64,000 bases of DNA from Wuchereria bancrofti. Lineage: Eukaryota; Nematoda; Chromadorea; Rhabditida; Onchocercidae. The notes under the pieces were generated by a model. That model had not been told where the DNA came from. It saw nothing but the letters and a program-made list of their open reading frames with translations, and did not search any database. Positions 10,254 through 25,200 of the stretch are shown one piece after another. The translations under genes were made by a program, and so were the position numbers. Location of the stretch: the NCBI GenBank assembly GCA_005281725.1, contig SSBO01000001.1:9545334-9609333 (forward strand), given 5' to 3'. How positions within the stretch are numbered: the stretch's first letter is position 1; the number at the start of each line of letters is the position of its first letter.

Positions 10254-13200
10254 GTGCAAAATTTTTCTTTTGTAATTAAAAAAAAAAAAATTTTTTTCTA
10301 AATATGAAAAATTTTGATTTGAAAATAATTAATTGTTTTTTTTTTGTTCAAATTTGAAAATATTTTTTATGAAAATCTTGCAAATATTTTATAATTTTTC
10401 TTTTTTAAATTAATATTTAAAAAATAACAAGCTAATATTGCTAGATTTTTGACTTTAAATTAAAATTAAATTTTCAATATAAAATATTGTTACCAAAAAG
10501 AGAAAAAGTAAGAAAAAGAAACTTCCTTTTATTTGAATTGCTAATAGCTAAGATCATAATTTATCATGCCCATAGTTTAACTAATCATTGATCGTTTTAT
10601 AATCATGTTTTGCCAAGGTAACTGAATCATTATCATTAATTTCAGTGACATTCCTCACTCTCCTTATTTTTGCATCCCTCATATATCATTTGTAAGCATG
10701 TTTACTGTATTCTCATTAATCTTAACTTAAAACTTACATATGTTTATTTTACGTAGACCATTAGTGACGTCATTTGCTTCAAAGTAATTTCAACTTCTTT
10801 TTTTCCTCATTTTTCTTTCTTTCCTTCTTTTAATCATTTAATTCCGGACATTCCCACATATCTTTTTCCTCCATTTTAAACATTTCAATTCATTCCATTG
10901 CTTTATTCTAAGCAACATACTTCATTTCCAGATATTCAAATTTTAAGCTTTAATTAAAATAAAATATTTCATAACTAATCAATAGTTATTCATCACTTGA
11001 ACACTTTTATTACTTACCTTAAGTTAATGCAATCATTTATTCCTTAAATTAAAAACCCTTTTTTTTTACTGTCACAAAGTTGATAATTTATATAATTAGC
11101 GTGCTTTTTTCATAATTAATTTAGAAAAGATATTTATGCCAAGCGCTTTTTAACTGTTATTTTCTTACCTTCTTTTTTTCATCCATTTTTGACTATTTTA
11201 TACAATTTTACAACATATCTTTGACATGCATGCTAATTTCTCAGTGATGTCTATCAAAAAAAAAAAAAAAAAAAAAAAAAGCCACATTAAAATGAACAAT
11301 TTCAACAACCAAATTTACTTGTTAATGATAAATGAGAATTGAAAATGCCTCATTAACTATTATTTTGGCACAAATTTCAATTATTATTTTGACAATTATT
11401 TTATTTATAGCAACAGCAAAAAAAAAAGAGAGAAAATGAGAGATAGAGGGAAAAGATATAAAGATATGAAGAGATAAGAAATATTTTGTATTGTCAATTT
11501 TTGGATCAAATCAATAAATGTATAATAAATAGACAGATGAACGAATAAATGAACAATGAATGATTGAATGAATGAATGAGCGAATGAGTGAATGAGTGAT
11601 TGAAAGAATGAGTGAATGAGTAAATTTCCCCTAAACTTAGATATTAAAATTTTGAAACAAATCGATAAGCACAATTAAAAAGGGAAAATGACAATGGAAT
11701 GTCGTAAATGACTAACAATAAAGACAACATATGTTTGAAATTGGTATTAAATTGAAGAAAATTTGGAACGATTGAAATGGCAGACAAAATTTTCTCTCCT
11801 CTTCCTCTCTCTCTCCCTCTCTCTTCATTTTCTCTCTCTCTGCGTGTGTGTGTAAAATTTAAGAATGGCTTTTTTTTTTTTATTTGAGAAATAAGAGGAA
11901 AAAAGATATTTTGAAAAGATAATAAAAACCAAAAAGATTTCCCTCTTATCAAATTACTCAATTAAATGACAGACAAAAGATGATGACAATTATACATTTT
12001 ATGATTACTCATTGTTATCTCTCATTGATTCATATCTCTTTTTTTTAAAAAAAAAAAAAGAATTTTCTAACCTTTTTTCTTTTTTTTTTGTATTTTTAAG
12101 CTTAAATTTTATTTTAAAGATTTAATTATTTAACTATTATTAGATTAGAATAGAAATAATCTTATTACCTGCAAGCTATGGTTGATAAAATATAAAATTC
12201 TGGATATAAGTTAATATTAAAATTTAAAAATGGAATAGAAAATATATTACTTATTACTTAAATTAGCTTACACTGCAAATTATTGATGATATAATTTACA
12301 TAATATTTAAAAAATTGTTTTTAGCAATAAAAAAAATTACACAACATTTAGTCTATAAATAGAAAATAGAAAAAAAAAATTATTCTGGTTAAAATATTTT
12401 TAACATAGTAGGAATTGTTTAAAATTTGTTGAGTAATTTTTTTTTAACAATTCTAAATTTTGATAAAATCATTTGATCTATTTCATTTTTTCCTTGTCAG
12501 TGATTCTAATTACAATGTGGAATTGTGTAAAGAAAAGGAATTAAAAGTTTCAATTTATAAAATGTGATAAATTTTTGATTAATTATCATTTATCAAAAGA
12601 CAGCATTATACATATTCTAACAAGTTATAACTCATATAAATTCATCCGTTTCCTCACAAAATAAAAAACGAAACAATGGATGGAATTAATGAATTTGACA
12701 AAAGATAATAATTAATTTAATATATTTCTGCTTTTTTTTTCTTTTGCTTTGGATCTTAATATCAGTGATAAAACGAAAGAGAAAAAGATTTATCAAAATT
12801 ATCTTTTTTTCCTGTTTATATTCTTGATGTGTTGAAAGATCCGCAAACACACACACACACAAACAAACACACACGCACACACACACACACATACATACAT
12901 ACACAAGCTGAAATTTAATTAAAATATTTTGAAAGTTTCTTTTCTTCTTTATCTCATTTCGAAGATCACTTCTGATAAGCATGTCTACATCTATTTGTAT
13001 CACTGTGACATTTGACACTTTTCGATGATACAAAGAAATGATCGATTTGAAAAGTTGCTCAAATTTGATCACAAATCCTTTTCACATTTCATTCATCCAA
13101 TTTTATCTCTCTTTCCATTTATCAATTCTTTACCCATCTTTCTTACCCATCTTTCCCCATCGTCCGTTTTCCCCGTCCTCGTAGTTGACTCTTTCTCAAT

Positions 13201-16200
13201 TTTCTTCATTTGTGTTAAAAAGATTTATGACAGTTTATAAGTGATAAGATGGTGTATATCAAATGGATAACACATTGCAATCTATTAATTTAAATTTTAA
13301 TTAATGGGTGTGAAATTGAAACAATGAAAATAAGATTAGTTTCCTGATTCCTTTTTTTATCAATTAATTGTTAGAAATGTAACAAAGACAAAGAGAAAGA
13401 AAGAAACAAAAAAAAAAAGCAGAGTAATTGGACAAATTTGATAAATTCTAATCTTAATAAAATAATCTTTGTTTACATCTTTCAAACAAAAAAAAAGTTT
13501 AAATCCATTAATTATATTAATTAATCAATTGTAATTTTTAATTTAACCATTTAAATTGTCATAATGAATTAGCGAATATCATCAGTATTATCCAGTTAAT
13601 AGCAATTGTGATGAATCCGGTCATCTCAAGTAAAGATTTATTCCGGATATAATCATACATGCCATATTACCTTAATATATCATTCATTTATCACTCCAAT
13701 TTATTTATTGATTAATCAATTTAAGTGCTTAAATAAATTAATGCCAATTTTTATGCCAAATTTGTTTAACTTCAGCAATTTCTTTCAACCAGTTTTTCAT
13801 AGACAAATTAAAATTACCAAAATTTTTTGAAAAATTTCAAACATTTTGTTAATGATTTATTTTTGTAACATAGAAAAATTTTGCGTATAATAAGACTAAT
13901 GAACTACTACTACTTATTAAAACAAATTATCATTAAAATGTGTGCATTTAAAAAATGAATAAATATAAAATCAAAAATTTTAGTGTACAATGATTTAAAC
14001 TTTTGGAAAATAAAAATCATTTCGTTACAAATTATTTGTTATATTTCTCCTTTTTTTTTTTCAAAACATGCAATCTTAGTAAAGTAATAATTTCGCTGAA
14101 ATGAAATTTTTAAGTTGAATGAAAAAATTTATTAACATTTTGGTACTTTTCGAATATTAAATATTATCTTGTTGTCAAATGGTGACATTATCATTCGTGA
14201 TTTTCTTTTGTTTCAAAATTTACAACATTGTTTGATTTAAATGAGAAAAAGAGAAAGATATATACACGGGTAGTTTCATAAATGAGAAGAAATAGATGGG
14301 TAGGTAGAAAAAGGTAAGAAGAAAAATTTTTAGTAAGAGATAGAAATGATTTTATTGATGTTATCTGGTTGACATTTTGTGCGAATGAGCATGTATGTAT
14401 TTTGAAGGGTGTGAATGTGGGGACTCAAATATATTTTCATTCTTTAATTACAGCCACCTGTTTTGTAATTAATTAAAAATTTCATCGTACACTAAATTTT
14501 ATTAAATATTACTTTCAAAATGTAAATGCTTCATTGGTAGGATAAGCATGGCTTAAATAGAAAAATTTATTAACGCATTCATATTAATTTTGATATAATA
14601 TGAATTAAATATTATTAAATATTATTTAAATATTATTCAAATTTAGCTATTGCTACATTTGATAATATTGATGACAGCACAAAATGGAAAATGTTATTGA
14701 TAACGATGATAATATGGTGATAACAGATATAATTGAAACAAATATAATCATAACAAAATTGCATAACTGTAAAACGAATGAAAAGATAAAACGAAGAGAA
14801 AAATATTGCACTATCTATTCCTTAATTCAAATTTAGCTATTGTAAATTTGAAATATAATAATGGCTAATTATCAATAGCAATAGCATTGCTTCATTTGAT
14901 TTATCAAATTTTAATTTAGTTTAAATTCGAAAAAACTGCTTAATTCGAAATATTCTATTTGCTATATACTTCTTGCTAATGGAAACATTAAATTTCATGG
15001 TAATCATTAAATCAGAATTTAAATTCGAAACAATTTGTTTTAATTAAACAACCTGAATTAGTTCAAAACTTTTGTTTAGAATCTTAAAGATAAGAAGTTT
15101 AGTTTAATATTTTCAGACTTTTTTTTGTTCATACGTCTTTACATTATAGGCGGATATTTCCGGCTTTCAAAGTAAAACTTTCCGGTTTGGACAAACGTTC
15201 CAAATATATTTTGTTAATGGACATTGTACCGGCTGATGAATGTCGCTACAAATTTCACAATTCTCGATGGATGGTAGCAGGTAAAGCAGATCCAGAAATG
15301 CCAAAACGTATGTACATACATCCGGATAGTCCGGCAACCGGTGAACATTGGATGACAAAGGGAGCAAATTTTCATAAATTGAAATTAACGAATAATATCT
15401 CCGATAAGCACGGCTTTGTAAGTACTTTTCATTTTATTTTTCACTTCAAAGCAAAAAAAGACAAAAAAACTTTGAAAGAAAATTTTCACAATGTCATTTT
15501 GTTTAGTGTATAATAAAATTTTGATTTAAATTAATTAAAAAAAAATACAAATATGATGAAAAGTTTCAGTAATATTTGCTTAATCATTGAGAAAATAATT
15601 TTTATCTAAAAATTTTGCATTTCCTTTTTTAACTCTCTCATTCCTTCTTTCTCCCTTTCTCTTTCTCTCTCTTTAAATTCATCAAGCATTTTCAACAAAG
15701 ATCAATGGTTGATTTTTTTTTCGACATTGATGAAGGTAATCATAGAACATGCAGAAAAATGATACTAAGATCTATTCAGATAGAGCCAAAAATCTAATTA
15801 CTTAAAAAGATAATTAATTAAATAAATAATCAGAGAAATGAGAGAAGTTTTAAATTTTAAATTATATCTTTCAGCTATAAAAGAAAAGTTTACAATTATT
15901 TCTTCCGCTAAAAAAAGAAAGAAAATCTCCTTTTATTGTTAATATTTGTTCACAGAAATTAATTCAAAATTGAAAATTTTCTTTTATCCATATGTGCAAG
16001 CATTGCATATATTTTTTTTAGCACAAATATTTAAGCAAATAATTGAATTTAAATAAACAAACAAATGTATAAGCGATGATTTATCATAATAGATATACTT
16101 GTAAGGACATATTTCGTAAATACATTTTACAAATCAATTATTTGCATTTCTTGATAAATACTTTATAAGATTTTGAGATTTGAAAAATTTTTTAAATTTT

Positions 16201-19200
16201 TGCTAAAACACATTTTATGCATACTGTAACTCTATCCATATGATTGCATTTTCATTTATCCAAAATCGATCTTCTATAAATGAAAATTTGTTTTCCTCTT
16301 TTTTTTCGCAAATTTTTTTTTTTTCTGTTATCAAATAATTTCATATCTTCCAGTAGTAATTACCTTTTTTTTTTTCCTTTATATTCAGAACTGTGCAATA
16401 ATGGAAAAACAAAAATTAATAAATTTTAATGATAATTTATATTTGTCAAAATTAAAAAAGTCGTTGTTCATTCAGTAGAAAATTAATTTTTCATTGAACA
16501 TTTTTCTTAATGGAGACAATTTAATTAGTGTGACAAATGTACGATTCAAGGAAAAAAAAATTTTTCCTTTCCGATTCAATTTAATCAATTCATCGAACAA
16601 ATCTAACATTCCTTCTTTTTAATTTACTTCTTGCTGCTTATTTCTTTTTTTTTTTTTTGAAAAAAGTTGTCAAAAATTTTCGAACTAAATTTTGTTTACA
16701 AATTTATAAGAAGAGAGATAAAAATACAAACATTACACATTTTTAATTTCAATGCTTAAAAAAAAGCATAAAATAGAAACGAAAATTTTAACGCATAAAT
16801 TTTCAAAATTTGAAAAATTTAACAAAAGATACAAAATTTTTTGCATTCTGATTTATTGGTTTTACATTTTTCACGCAATTATTTCACGTATTTTACGTTT
16901 ATATATTTTTGAGAGTTATTCAACTATTACGCTAACAATCTCAAAGGATTATTATTATGATGGATTTTATTGAGCAAGTATTAGAAGTAGAATAATATTA
17001 AACATTATCTTTCCTCTCTCTTTCTCTCCCTTCTCTCTCTCTCTCTTTTGAAATATTATCACGAGATGATTGTTTGTTCGACATTTGTAAGTGTTAGTGG
17101 TTGTTAGCAAAGGTTTGTCGAGAATGAGTGAAATAGGACAATAGCAGTAATAGAGAGAGAGAAATGAAAAGGAAGTTAGAAATGAAAAGCGGTGAACACT
17201 TTAAAGTAAAGCATACCGACATTAGCCAGAAGCTAACAATCAAGCTAAAAAGTAAGCTAGCAAAGCAAAGCAAAGCAAGCAAACTAATAATCAAAAGCTA
17301 CCGGTATCTTTTCAAGCTAATCTCTGCGCCCCGCATTGTTCATCACCGCCATTTCAATAGAAGAAGAAAAAAAAAAGAGAGAGAGAGAAGAGTTTAGTAG
17401 CAGATGTGTAAATAGACACCTTTTACCATTTAGGCAGCTCATATACTAAACAATCTCATAGTGCTTTCAAACTCAAATTTAAATCGAAGCACTATTTAAA
17501 TTTATTACAAAAAAAAAGAGAGGAAAAAAAAAAAAAGAAAAATGCAATTATACTATTGAATATGCTATTAAAAAAGAAAAAGAAAAAAAAAAACCCCCCC
17601 AATGGAATACAATTAATATATACAGCAGTAAATTGGCTTTAAGCAATAGCAGGAAAATTCTCAATAACAATAATATCGAAATAGGAAATTATATTGGGTA
17701 TATCGCCTATTTAATCATTCGAAGAAATGTATAACGAGAAATTTGCTAGGTTTAAGCAAAAAAAAGAAAAAAAAAATTTAATTGAAAAAAAAAATTTGTT
17801 AATTTTATTTTTACTTTTACAAATAATTATTTTTTTTTTTTATATCAACATATTAATCAATGATTATATGTTACATCATTCGTTAATGTAAATTTTAGTT
17901 GCATCATTTAAAAAAAAAGAAAGAAAAAATTGATCAAAAACTAATCTTTGAAATGAAATATTTTTGCCTCAAAAAAAAATTTTTTTTTTTTCGTTTCTGC
18001 TTTTTTTGCACTTTTATCTTAGAGCTATAATTTTTTTTAGCTGTTAAAAAAAGAAAAAAAAAGTGAAATATATAGTGTATTAATCAGGTGATATATAAAT
18101 CGATTGATAGATTGATTGATTATTGATCAAAAAAGTAATTTTTCAAAATTTCTCCTAGGCAATACAAAATTTCATTCTTACATAAACATTTATCTCTTAT
18201 TTAACATTTTGTCAGTATCAATCTCTCTCTCTCTCTTTACCTCTCATCATTTTTCTCTGTCTCTCACTTTTTGTCATTTCATAAAATTTGTTTAAAATAC
18301 CGTTAAAATAATGTGATGTGTACTTCAAAAAGGTGTAACTATCGTCTTTTATTGTTTGACAATGAAATGAAATGAAGTGAACTCCCACAAATTATCCTAC
18401 GGTAATCGGAAGATAAGATGTCATCAAATAATGATGACTACAATGTATCTCTTTGTCTGCACCTCTGTCTGTATCCCTGTCTGTATTCCTGTCTGTCTCA
18501 TTGTCTGTCTCTCTTCATTATCTCTGTTTATATATACATATATAAATTAAGGGAGAGGACGATTAATAGGAAAGGAGAATGGTCTGTTTGTCAGTCTGTA
18601 CACTTCAAAATTCACCACTCTCTGTCTGTTTCTTCTTTAATCTGTTGAGATTTGAGGAATGATGCAATTCACAATAATATGATGATGATGATGATGATAG
18701 CAAATAATATTATTGTTGATGATAATCATGACAGTAATAATATTAATGATAATCACAACAATAATGAAATGATGACAATAATATATCAATGATAACCAAG
18801 AAAATAATAATATTACTCATGATGATGATGACAATAATATTAATGATAATCACGACAATAATGATAATGATGACAGTAATAGTATCAATGATAATCACGA
18901 AAATAATAGTATTAATGATGATGACAATAATAGTATTAATAACAATTATAGCAATAATAATATTACTTTTTTCTAATGATAATGATGATATCAACGATAA
19001 TGATAATAATAGCTGTGAGAAATACATTGTTACTATTAATTTTCGTGCAAAATTTTTTTACACCATAACATTTGTTAATAACATTAGCAATAATTGTAAA
19101 AGCTGTAAGATAGGTAGAGAAAAATTTTTTATTCAAATTTTGAGATTTAAGTTAAATTATTTTAAATAATATTAATAAAAATCGTATGTTATGTCAAATA

Positions 19201-22200
19201 TTAAAAATTAGTCGAAAATGAAAGCGGTAATTAGATAGAACAAACTTCAGCAAAATATAATTAATAATACTGCTATTTGAAGTGTATTATTCCAAAAATT
19301 GTAATTATACTACTATCATTTATAAATATATAAACATTTTTAAAATCTATTGTGAAAAGTTAATAAACAAGTTTAAAAAAAAAGCAAAGGAAGAAGATAT
19401 AAATATTTCATTATTGATACAAAAGTGATTTTTTTTTAAATTTTACTTTTTCTGGTTTCTTTATACTTTCCCTCTCTCTCTCTCTCTCTTTCTCCCTCTA
19501 CTTATCTTGATTTCGTTTGTTTCTTGTCAAAATGATAGCTAATACAAAATGGATGGTTGATTATCGATGGTAAATGATGATAGCCTGATTGATCGAGAAA
19601 TATCCTAGTTAAGTTGTTCAATTTTTATCGTATCATCATCCATCACAACCAGTCCAAATCATTCCTTCATTCATCTTTTCTTCTCCAAAATTTGCCGCAT
19701 CTTTCTTCGTTTTTTTTTTTTTTTTTAAATGTGTTAGATAAAATTGAAACGGTGGTAGAGAAGGAAAAAAGCGGAACATCTGACGTTTCGGGATATTTCA
19801 TTTATTGCAAGCATTCACACCCATAAACAAATTTTCATTACGTTTTTTCTTAAAAAAAAAAAGAAATTTTTTCTTGTTTTTCAATTTTAAAATATTTAAA
19901 ATTTAATTGCTTAGCTAAATTAAAAGGTTAATATCATATGACAATGAAATACATTGTGTAATGTATAACTTCATTTGTTCTTATTTGAAAAAGTAAAATG
20001 TATAATTAAACTAAAAATGTTTGACAATTTTTTTTTCTCATCCAAATTTAATTAATCAAAAATGAAATGAAAATGATCTATTTTGAATGAATAGGTTATG
20101 ATGAAGAAATATTCACAAGGATACTGTAGCATAGCTAAGCAATGCCTTTCCATCATTAATTGTGTCAATTTGTTTTACATTAAAACCATATTTGTTTGAA
20201 AAATAACAGAAATAACTTTTATTATCAGTGTAAGTTTACAATTTAATTTTAATTCCTTATTTGATTAAAAATTAACAGAAATGAATGAAAAAGAAAAGGA
20301 AATTTCAAAGAAAAAAAGATTGAAGAAGCATTAATTGCCATTTTATTAGATCAAATAAAAAAGGACAAAGAAAACAAAAGAAAGATGACAATAAAACATG
20401 TCAACAGATCAAGTTTATATTTTGTATCCTTCACTCTTTTCTCCTCATCAAATTTTTTTTAATTGTTTTAAAATAAATTAACAACGAAGAAATTTCATTG
20501 AACTTTTTCTGTTTCCTTTTATTTACTTTATCTTTTTCGCTTTTTTCTATTGTCTAAAATATTTCAAAAAATATTGAATTAAGTTTGCTTTCTGTTTGCA
20601 AAATAAAATTTCAATAAAATTTTTATTTTGATATACAAAGCTTATTGTCAGCGTTGTATTGTATACATATTGCAGTAGAAATCAGTAATGCTGTCAACGG
20701 CGGATGTTAACAATTAATTAATTAATTAATTAATTATCAGTTAATTTTTATTAAGTCAAACTAAGAAGCGATTCTTTTATTTACCATTCATTTGCCATTT
20801 TTTATCGTAAATAAAATCAAATTAATCAAATTTAACATCATAAAACTTTTCTGAAGACAAAGATTTTCGCAGTGCGAAACAAAACAAATATTGAAAAAAA
20901 AAAAAAAATTAGAAATTAAAAAAAAATTTCCCTTTCTTCTCAATTTATTTTTTTCTTCTGCTAAAATTTTCAAAAAGGAAAAGATAGAATGACTGGTTTT
21001 TTTTCCATTTAATTTTTTTTTTTTCTTCTTACAACTAAATCTTTTCTTTTACAATACTATTTAATTTAATGCTTAACAATTAATTTACCAATCAAATTCT
21101 TTCATTTAAATAGAAAAGAGCTAGAAAAACTATAGCAAAGAGTTAGTTATTTTCAAATAAAATTGATTATTCGTTCTTCTTTTCCTGAATATATTTATGT
21201 ATTTTTTTAAAAATTTCAAATTTATGAAATTTTTATTTTTTTTTTTTTTGTAACGCACAGAAGAGAACAAATGATAAAAAGTATTGCGCAGTTGAGGAAA
21301 GTTCAAAATGGCAACAACTGACATTGTTGCTATTTCTTAATTAGCAGGAATCGGTCTCTATCATTTTTCTTTTTTTTTTTTGAAATGTTTTCAATTAAAA
21401 GATATATTAATGAAAATTAATGAAGCATTTTCACAACATTTAAACAAAAACTTTTGTCGCTGTGACAGACTTCTTAAAATTGCAAAATGCAATTGCAAAA
21501 AAAAAAAAACTAATTAATTCTCAATCAATTTTTATAAAGATTGTTTTATTTTCCAATCATTGCCCATTTTTACCGTTTCTTTTTTTTTATCTTAAATAAA
21601 AATCTTTTGAAAGCAATAAAAAACTTTTCAATCTTTTAAATATCAAAATTTTGACTTCCTTTTTTCAAATTTTATTATTTCATGTTTTAGCATTTTTTTA
21701 ATTGCATTTTTTCTCTTCTTTTATTTTTAATAAAGATTTTTCGTTATTTTGGAAAAAAATTTTAAAGTTTTTCCATCATTTTTTTTTTTGCACCATTTTT
21801 CTATTTTATTTTCTAGCAAATTTTGTATTCCATTATCAAATTTTTCTTTTTTTTTTTTGTTTGAAAAGCTTAACAAATTTGTTAAAATGAAGAGAAATGG
21901 GAAGTAATGATTGGAATAAGTGAGATCGACTAGGTTGACGATAGGTTGCCAAGCGGCTTTTATCGAATTGTTGAATTCAGGACAACGACAGCTGTTGCGT
22001 CAATGTATCATAGTAACAAGATGTGATACATGTCGAAGGATAGAGAGAGAGTAACTTTTACAGTGACCGCTTTATTGTGTCCTATCAATTCCTCTTTTAT
22101 TTCGAGTTGATTGATGGGTAACATTATTGATATACCTTACCCTTTTCTTACCCCCCTTATTCTACCCATCTTATTCTATTCTACAACATCTCATCATCAT

Positions 22201-25200
22201 CACTTCTACTACGAATTAACTTTATAAATCCATTAAGACTTATTTTAGCTTTCAATGCTTTGATGACACCGATTTACCCATTTAAAATATAGCAAAAGAA
22301 TTCATAAACACAATGCTTCATGAAAAGGCAAAAGATATTAAAGCCATTTGGGAAAATTAAAAGCTAACAGGAAAATCGGAAAAGCTACTACCATCATAAA
22401 TGAGTTACGAATTACTTCCGGAAACTATTGCAGCATGTTATTCGTAAATATTTTTACTAGAAAATTAATATCAGAATTGGAGTAATCATTGATAAGTCAT
22501 TACTGAAAAAAAAAAGGAAAATCTTCCTCGTATTATAATAATATTTAACTATTTCGTTCATCAACTTTTTTCAACTTCTTAATTAAACAAAAATATTTGT
22601 CGTTAAAAATTTTCAGTAATTATTTCGGTTTGTATACTTCTTTTCTTAAATATAATTTAAAAATGAACAAAATATAAAAAATACAAGAATGTAGAAAAAA
22701 TCAAAGACAAAATAATTTCAACATTTATTATTATTATCATTATTATTGTTACTCTTATTGTTAATATTTGAATACTAATATTATTTGAAGATATTTAAAA
22801 TTATTATTAGCATTATTTAACAATACTATCATTTGATAACAAAAATTTTAATTCCTAATTAATATATCAATGAAAAATTGATAATATTGAAAGTGTAACA
22901 GAAATGATTGTTAATATTTGCATCTGTACTAAATTTTGAAATTAACTAATTTAGCCCATCTTTTCAAATCTCATTTTTCGTTTTTTTTTTTCCTTTCTTT
23001 TGTTACTTTTGAAAATTGTTGGAGGAAATTTGTTAATGTCAAAAAGATGTGTATAAATACATAATGCGCCATGCGAAGAATGTTGTAACGAGTGATGATC
23101 AGATGAAATGAGCGGAAAGAAATTAGAATGAGAATAAGTTGAGGGTTTCCTAAGAGTGTTAAGATTGTCAGGGAATGGTGGTTTCACGAGTTGAAAGATT
23201 AATGAAGCAACAATGCTTAAACATCATCCATTACACGAACAGTTGTTTTACTTGTGCTTTAGCTAATTGATCATTGATAATGTTAATGATAACAATGATA
23301 AGAAATGACAATGATACTATATATGTATTACTTTAAGGGACTGAATATTCCTTCTTTTTTTTTTTCTCCCGAATATTTAATTTATCGTAATTATTGTTTT
23401 TCTTTAAAAAAAAAAAGAAAAAAGTTTAACGGATAATATGTCAGCAAATATATAATATATTAAAATATCGTTTAAATTATTTATCATTATTATTCGTAAT
23501 ATAATATCACTTTCATACATATGAATTAATAAGAAAAATGGAATTATAATTAATTACAATTATTGCATTAGTCGAATTATTATTCTAATAAACTTATAGG
23601 TTTTTATGAAAAAAGAAAAATGATAAACAAATTTGTTTATGCATGGATACATATTTCAATTAATTAATTTAAAACATTAATTCCAATTAGCATTTAGCAA
23701 ATGAATGAACGAATTAAGTTGTATTAAAAATATTATCAATTTAGCAAAATTCCCAGAAAAACATTTCAGATTTTCACTTTATTTTTATAACTCAATGAAG
23801 TTTCGCTTTTTTTTTACTAAAATTTTCAATTAATAAACTTTACATACTTTTCTTCTTTTTTTTAGAGTTTTTAAACTTGAACGAAACATTTAATGATATC
23901 ATTTTAAAAAGTGATATAACAAAGTTAGTAATGACTTAAAGGGTGCAACAAAAAGTGTTGTTATGGGAGCTGCCACACGGATTTTGGCAGGTTTTTCAAC
24001 ATTTTACAAAAAATAACAAATGATTAGAAATTGTGTTAGCCAAAGTGATTTATGAATGGTAGAGAAATGAAATTTCGTATTAAATTTAAAAAAGAATTTT
24101 TTTTTTATGAAAAAAAGAAGAAAGCAAAATCATTGGTAGATTGCCTTGTCATTGTGTCAAAATTTAAACTGATTTCAATAATTAGTTGCACACATAGAAC
24201 GAAGAAAAAAAAAAAGCGAAATGAGAATAAGAATGTAAATAAATTGAAAAATAAGCTAATCTCAATGAATCATTAGCATTTTTAAAAATATAATTCAAAT
24301 TAATCTATTAATTTGTATTTAAATGAAATTTCATATTTGTTTTTATCATTTTATACATAAACATAAAATGTAAGATCTTAATTCACTAAATATTATTCAA
24401 GTAAAATGATTGTAGATTACAATTTTTTATTATAATTATTTATTATAGACATAAAAAATTTTTTGCTCATGCTACATAATATGAAGGTATAAAATGAAAT
24501 AAGGAAACAAAAAACCTGACAAGCAAATATTAAATACCTTATTAAATTTTAACAAATTAAATAGTTTTACTTACGATATATAAATTTATTAAGTGACAAA
24601 CTGCTATTTTAAATTTAATGCTTGCATAAATATGTTTGTAAAGAAAAAATTTTGAAAATAATGAAATGATCAAATCTATTTTGAATTATTTGAATTTCTC
24701 CTTTTTCAGACTATTTTAAATTCAATGCATAAATATCAACCGCGGTTACATGTTGTCCGGTGCGCAGAGCTTATTAATTTGCCATATTCAACTTTTCGTA
24801 CATTTGTTTTCAAGGAGACCGAATTCATCGCAGTTACTGCTTATCAAAATGAAAAGGTTAATTTGTTAAATATGTTATTTTTATTGAAATAAAAAATTTT
24901 TTTAAAAAACACTGTTATATGATGAGTTAAATTCATTTATTTCTCATATTTTCAATTAATTCTGCCAAAATTATAATTTAGGCTTTTTTATTTTTATTTA
25001 TTTATGTAATAATCATTTCAATCTGTGGAAAATACAACAAGATAATGTGATCGATTCATTTTTAACTTATCCATCTGAGAATTTTTCTTTTCTATTTTTT
25101 ATATATTTATTTTGTTACATTTATTTTTAGTTATTTAATTGCAATTGCCTGGTTAATTTCTTAGGAGTCAATTTGTTTAGTTTATTTTCAATGTTTCATC

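Larger units (their letters stand above)
10254..15149 (+). other. tbx-2: tbx-2 intron 1 (4.9 kb)
   Basis: AT-rich intron. It contains a 25-A run (11256-11280), a TGAA-type array (11538-11621), a CA array (12847-12904) and two GGTGTGAA words at 13307-13314 and 14408-14415 that match a T-box half-site. No nested gene was supported. Confidence 0.9.
15418..24709 (+). other. tbx-2: tbx-2 intron 2 (9.3 kb)
   Basis: AT-rich intron with many poly-A/T tracts, CT runs near 17015-17045, 18221-18240 and 19470-19500, a diverged GAT/AAT array (18661-19015), an AATT array (20712-20735) and a TTCACACC word (19814-19821). A stretch at about 21895-22130 has mixed composition unlike its surroundings. No coding exon is needed here, because exon 2 ends and exon 3 starts in phase 0. 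Confidence 0.9.

Noticed and set aside
12686..13072. 128-codon minus-strand frame
   Set aside because: Runs through a CA array giving Val/Cys repeats; no family resemblance.
15167..15367. Minus-strand frame over tbx-2 exon 2
   Set aside because: Antisense of the conserved T-box exon.
18743..19169. Long open frames on both strands
   Set aside because: Products of the GAT/AAT array, dominated by Ile, Met and Val.
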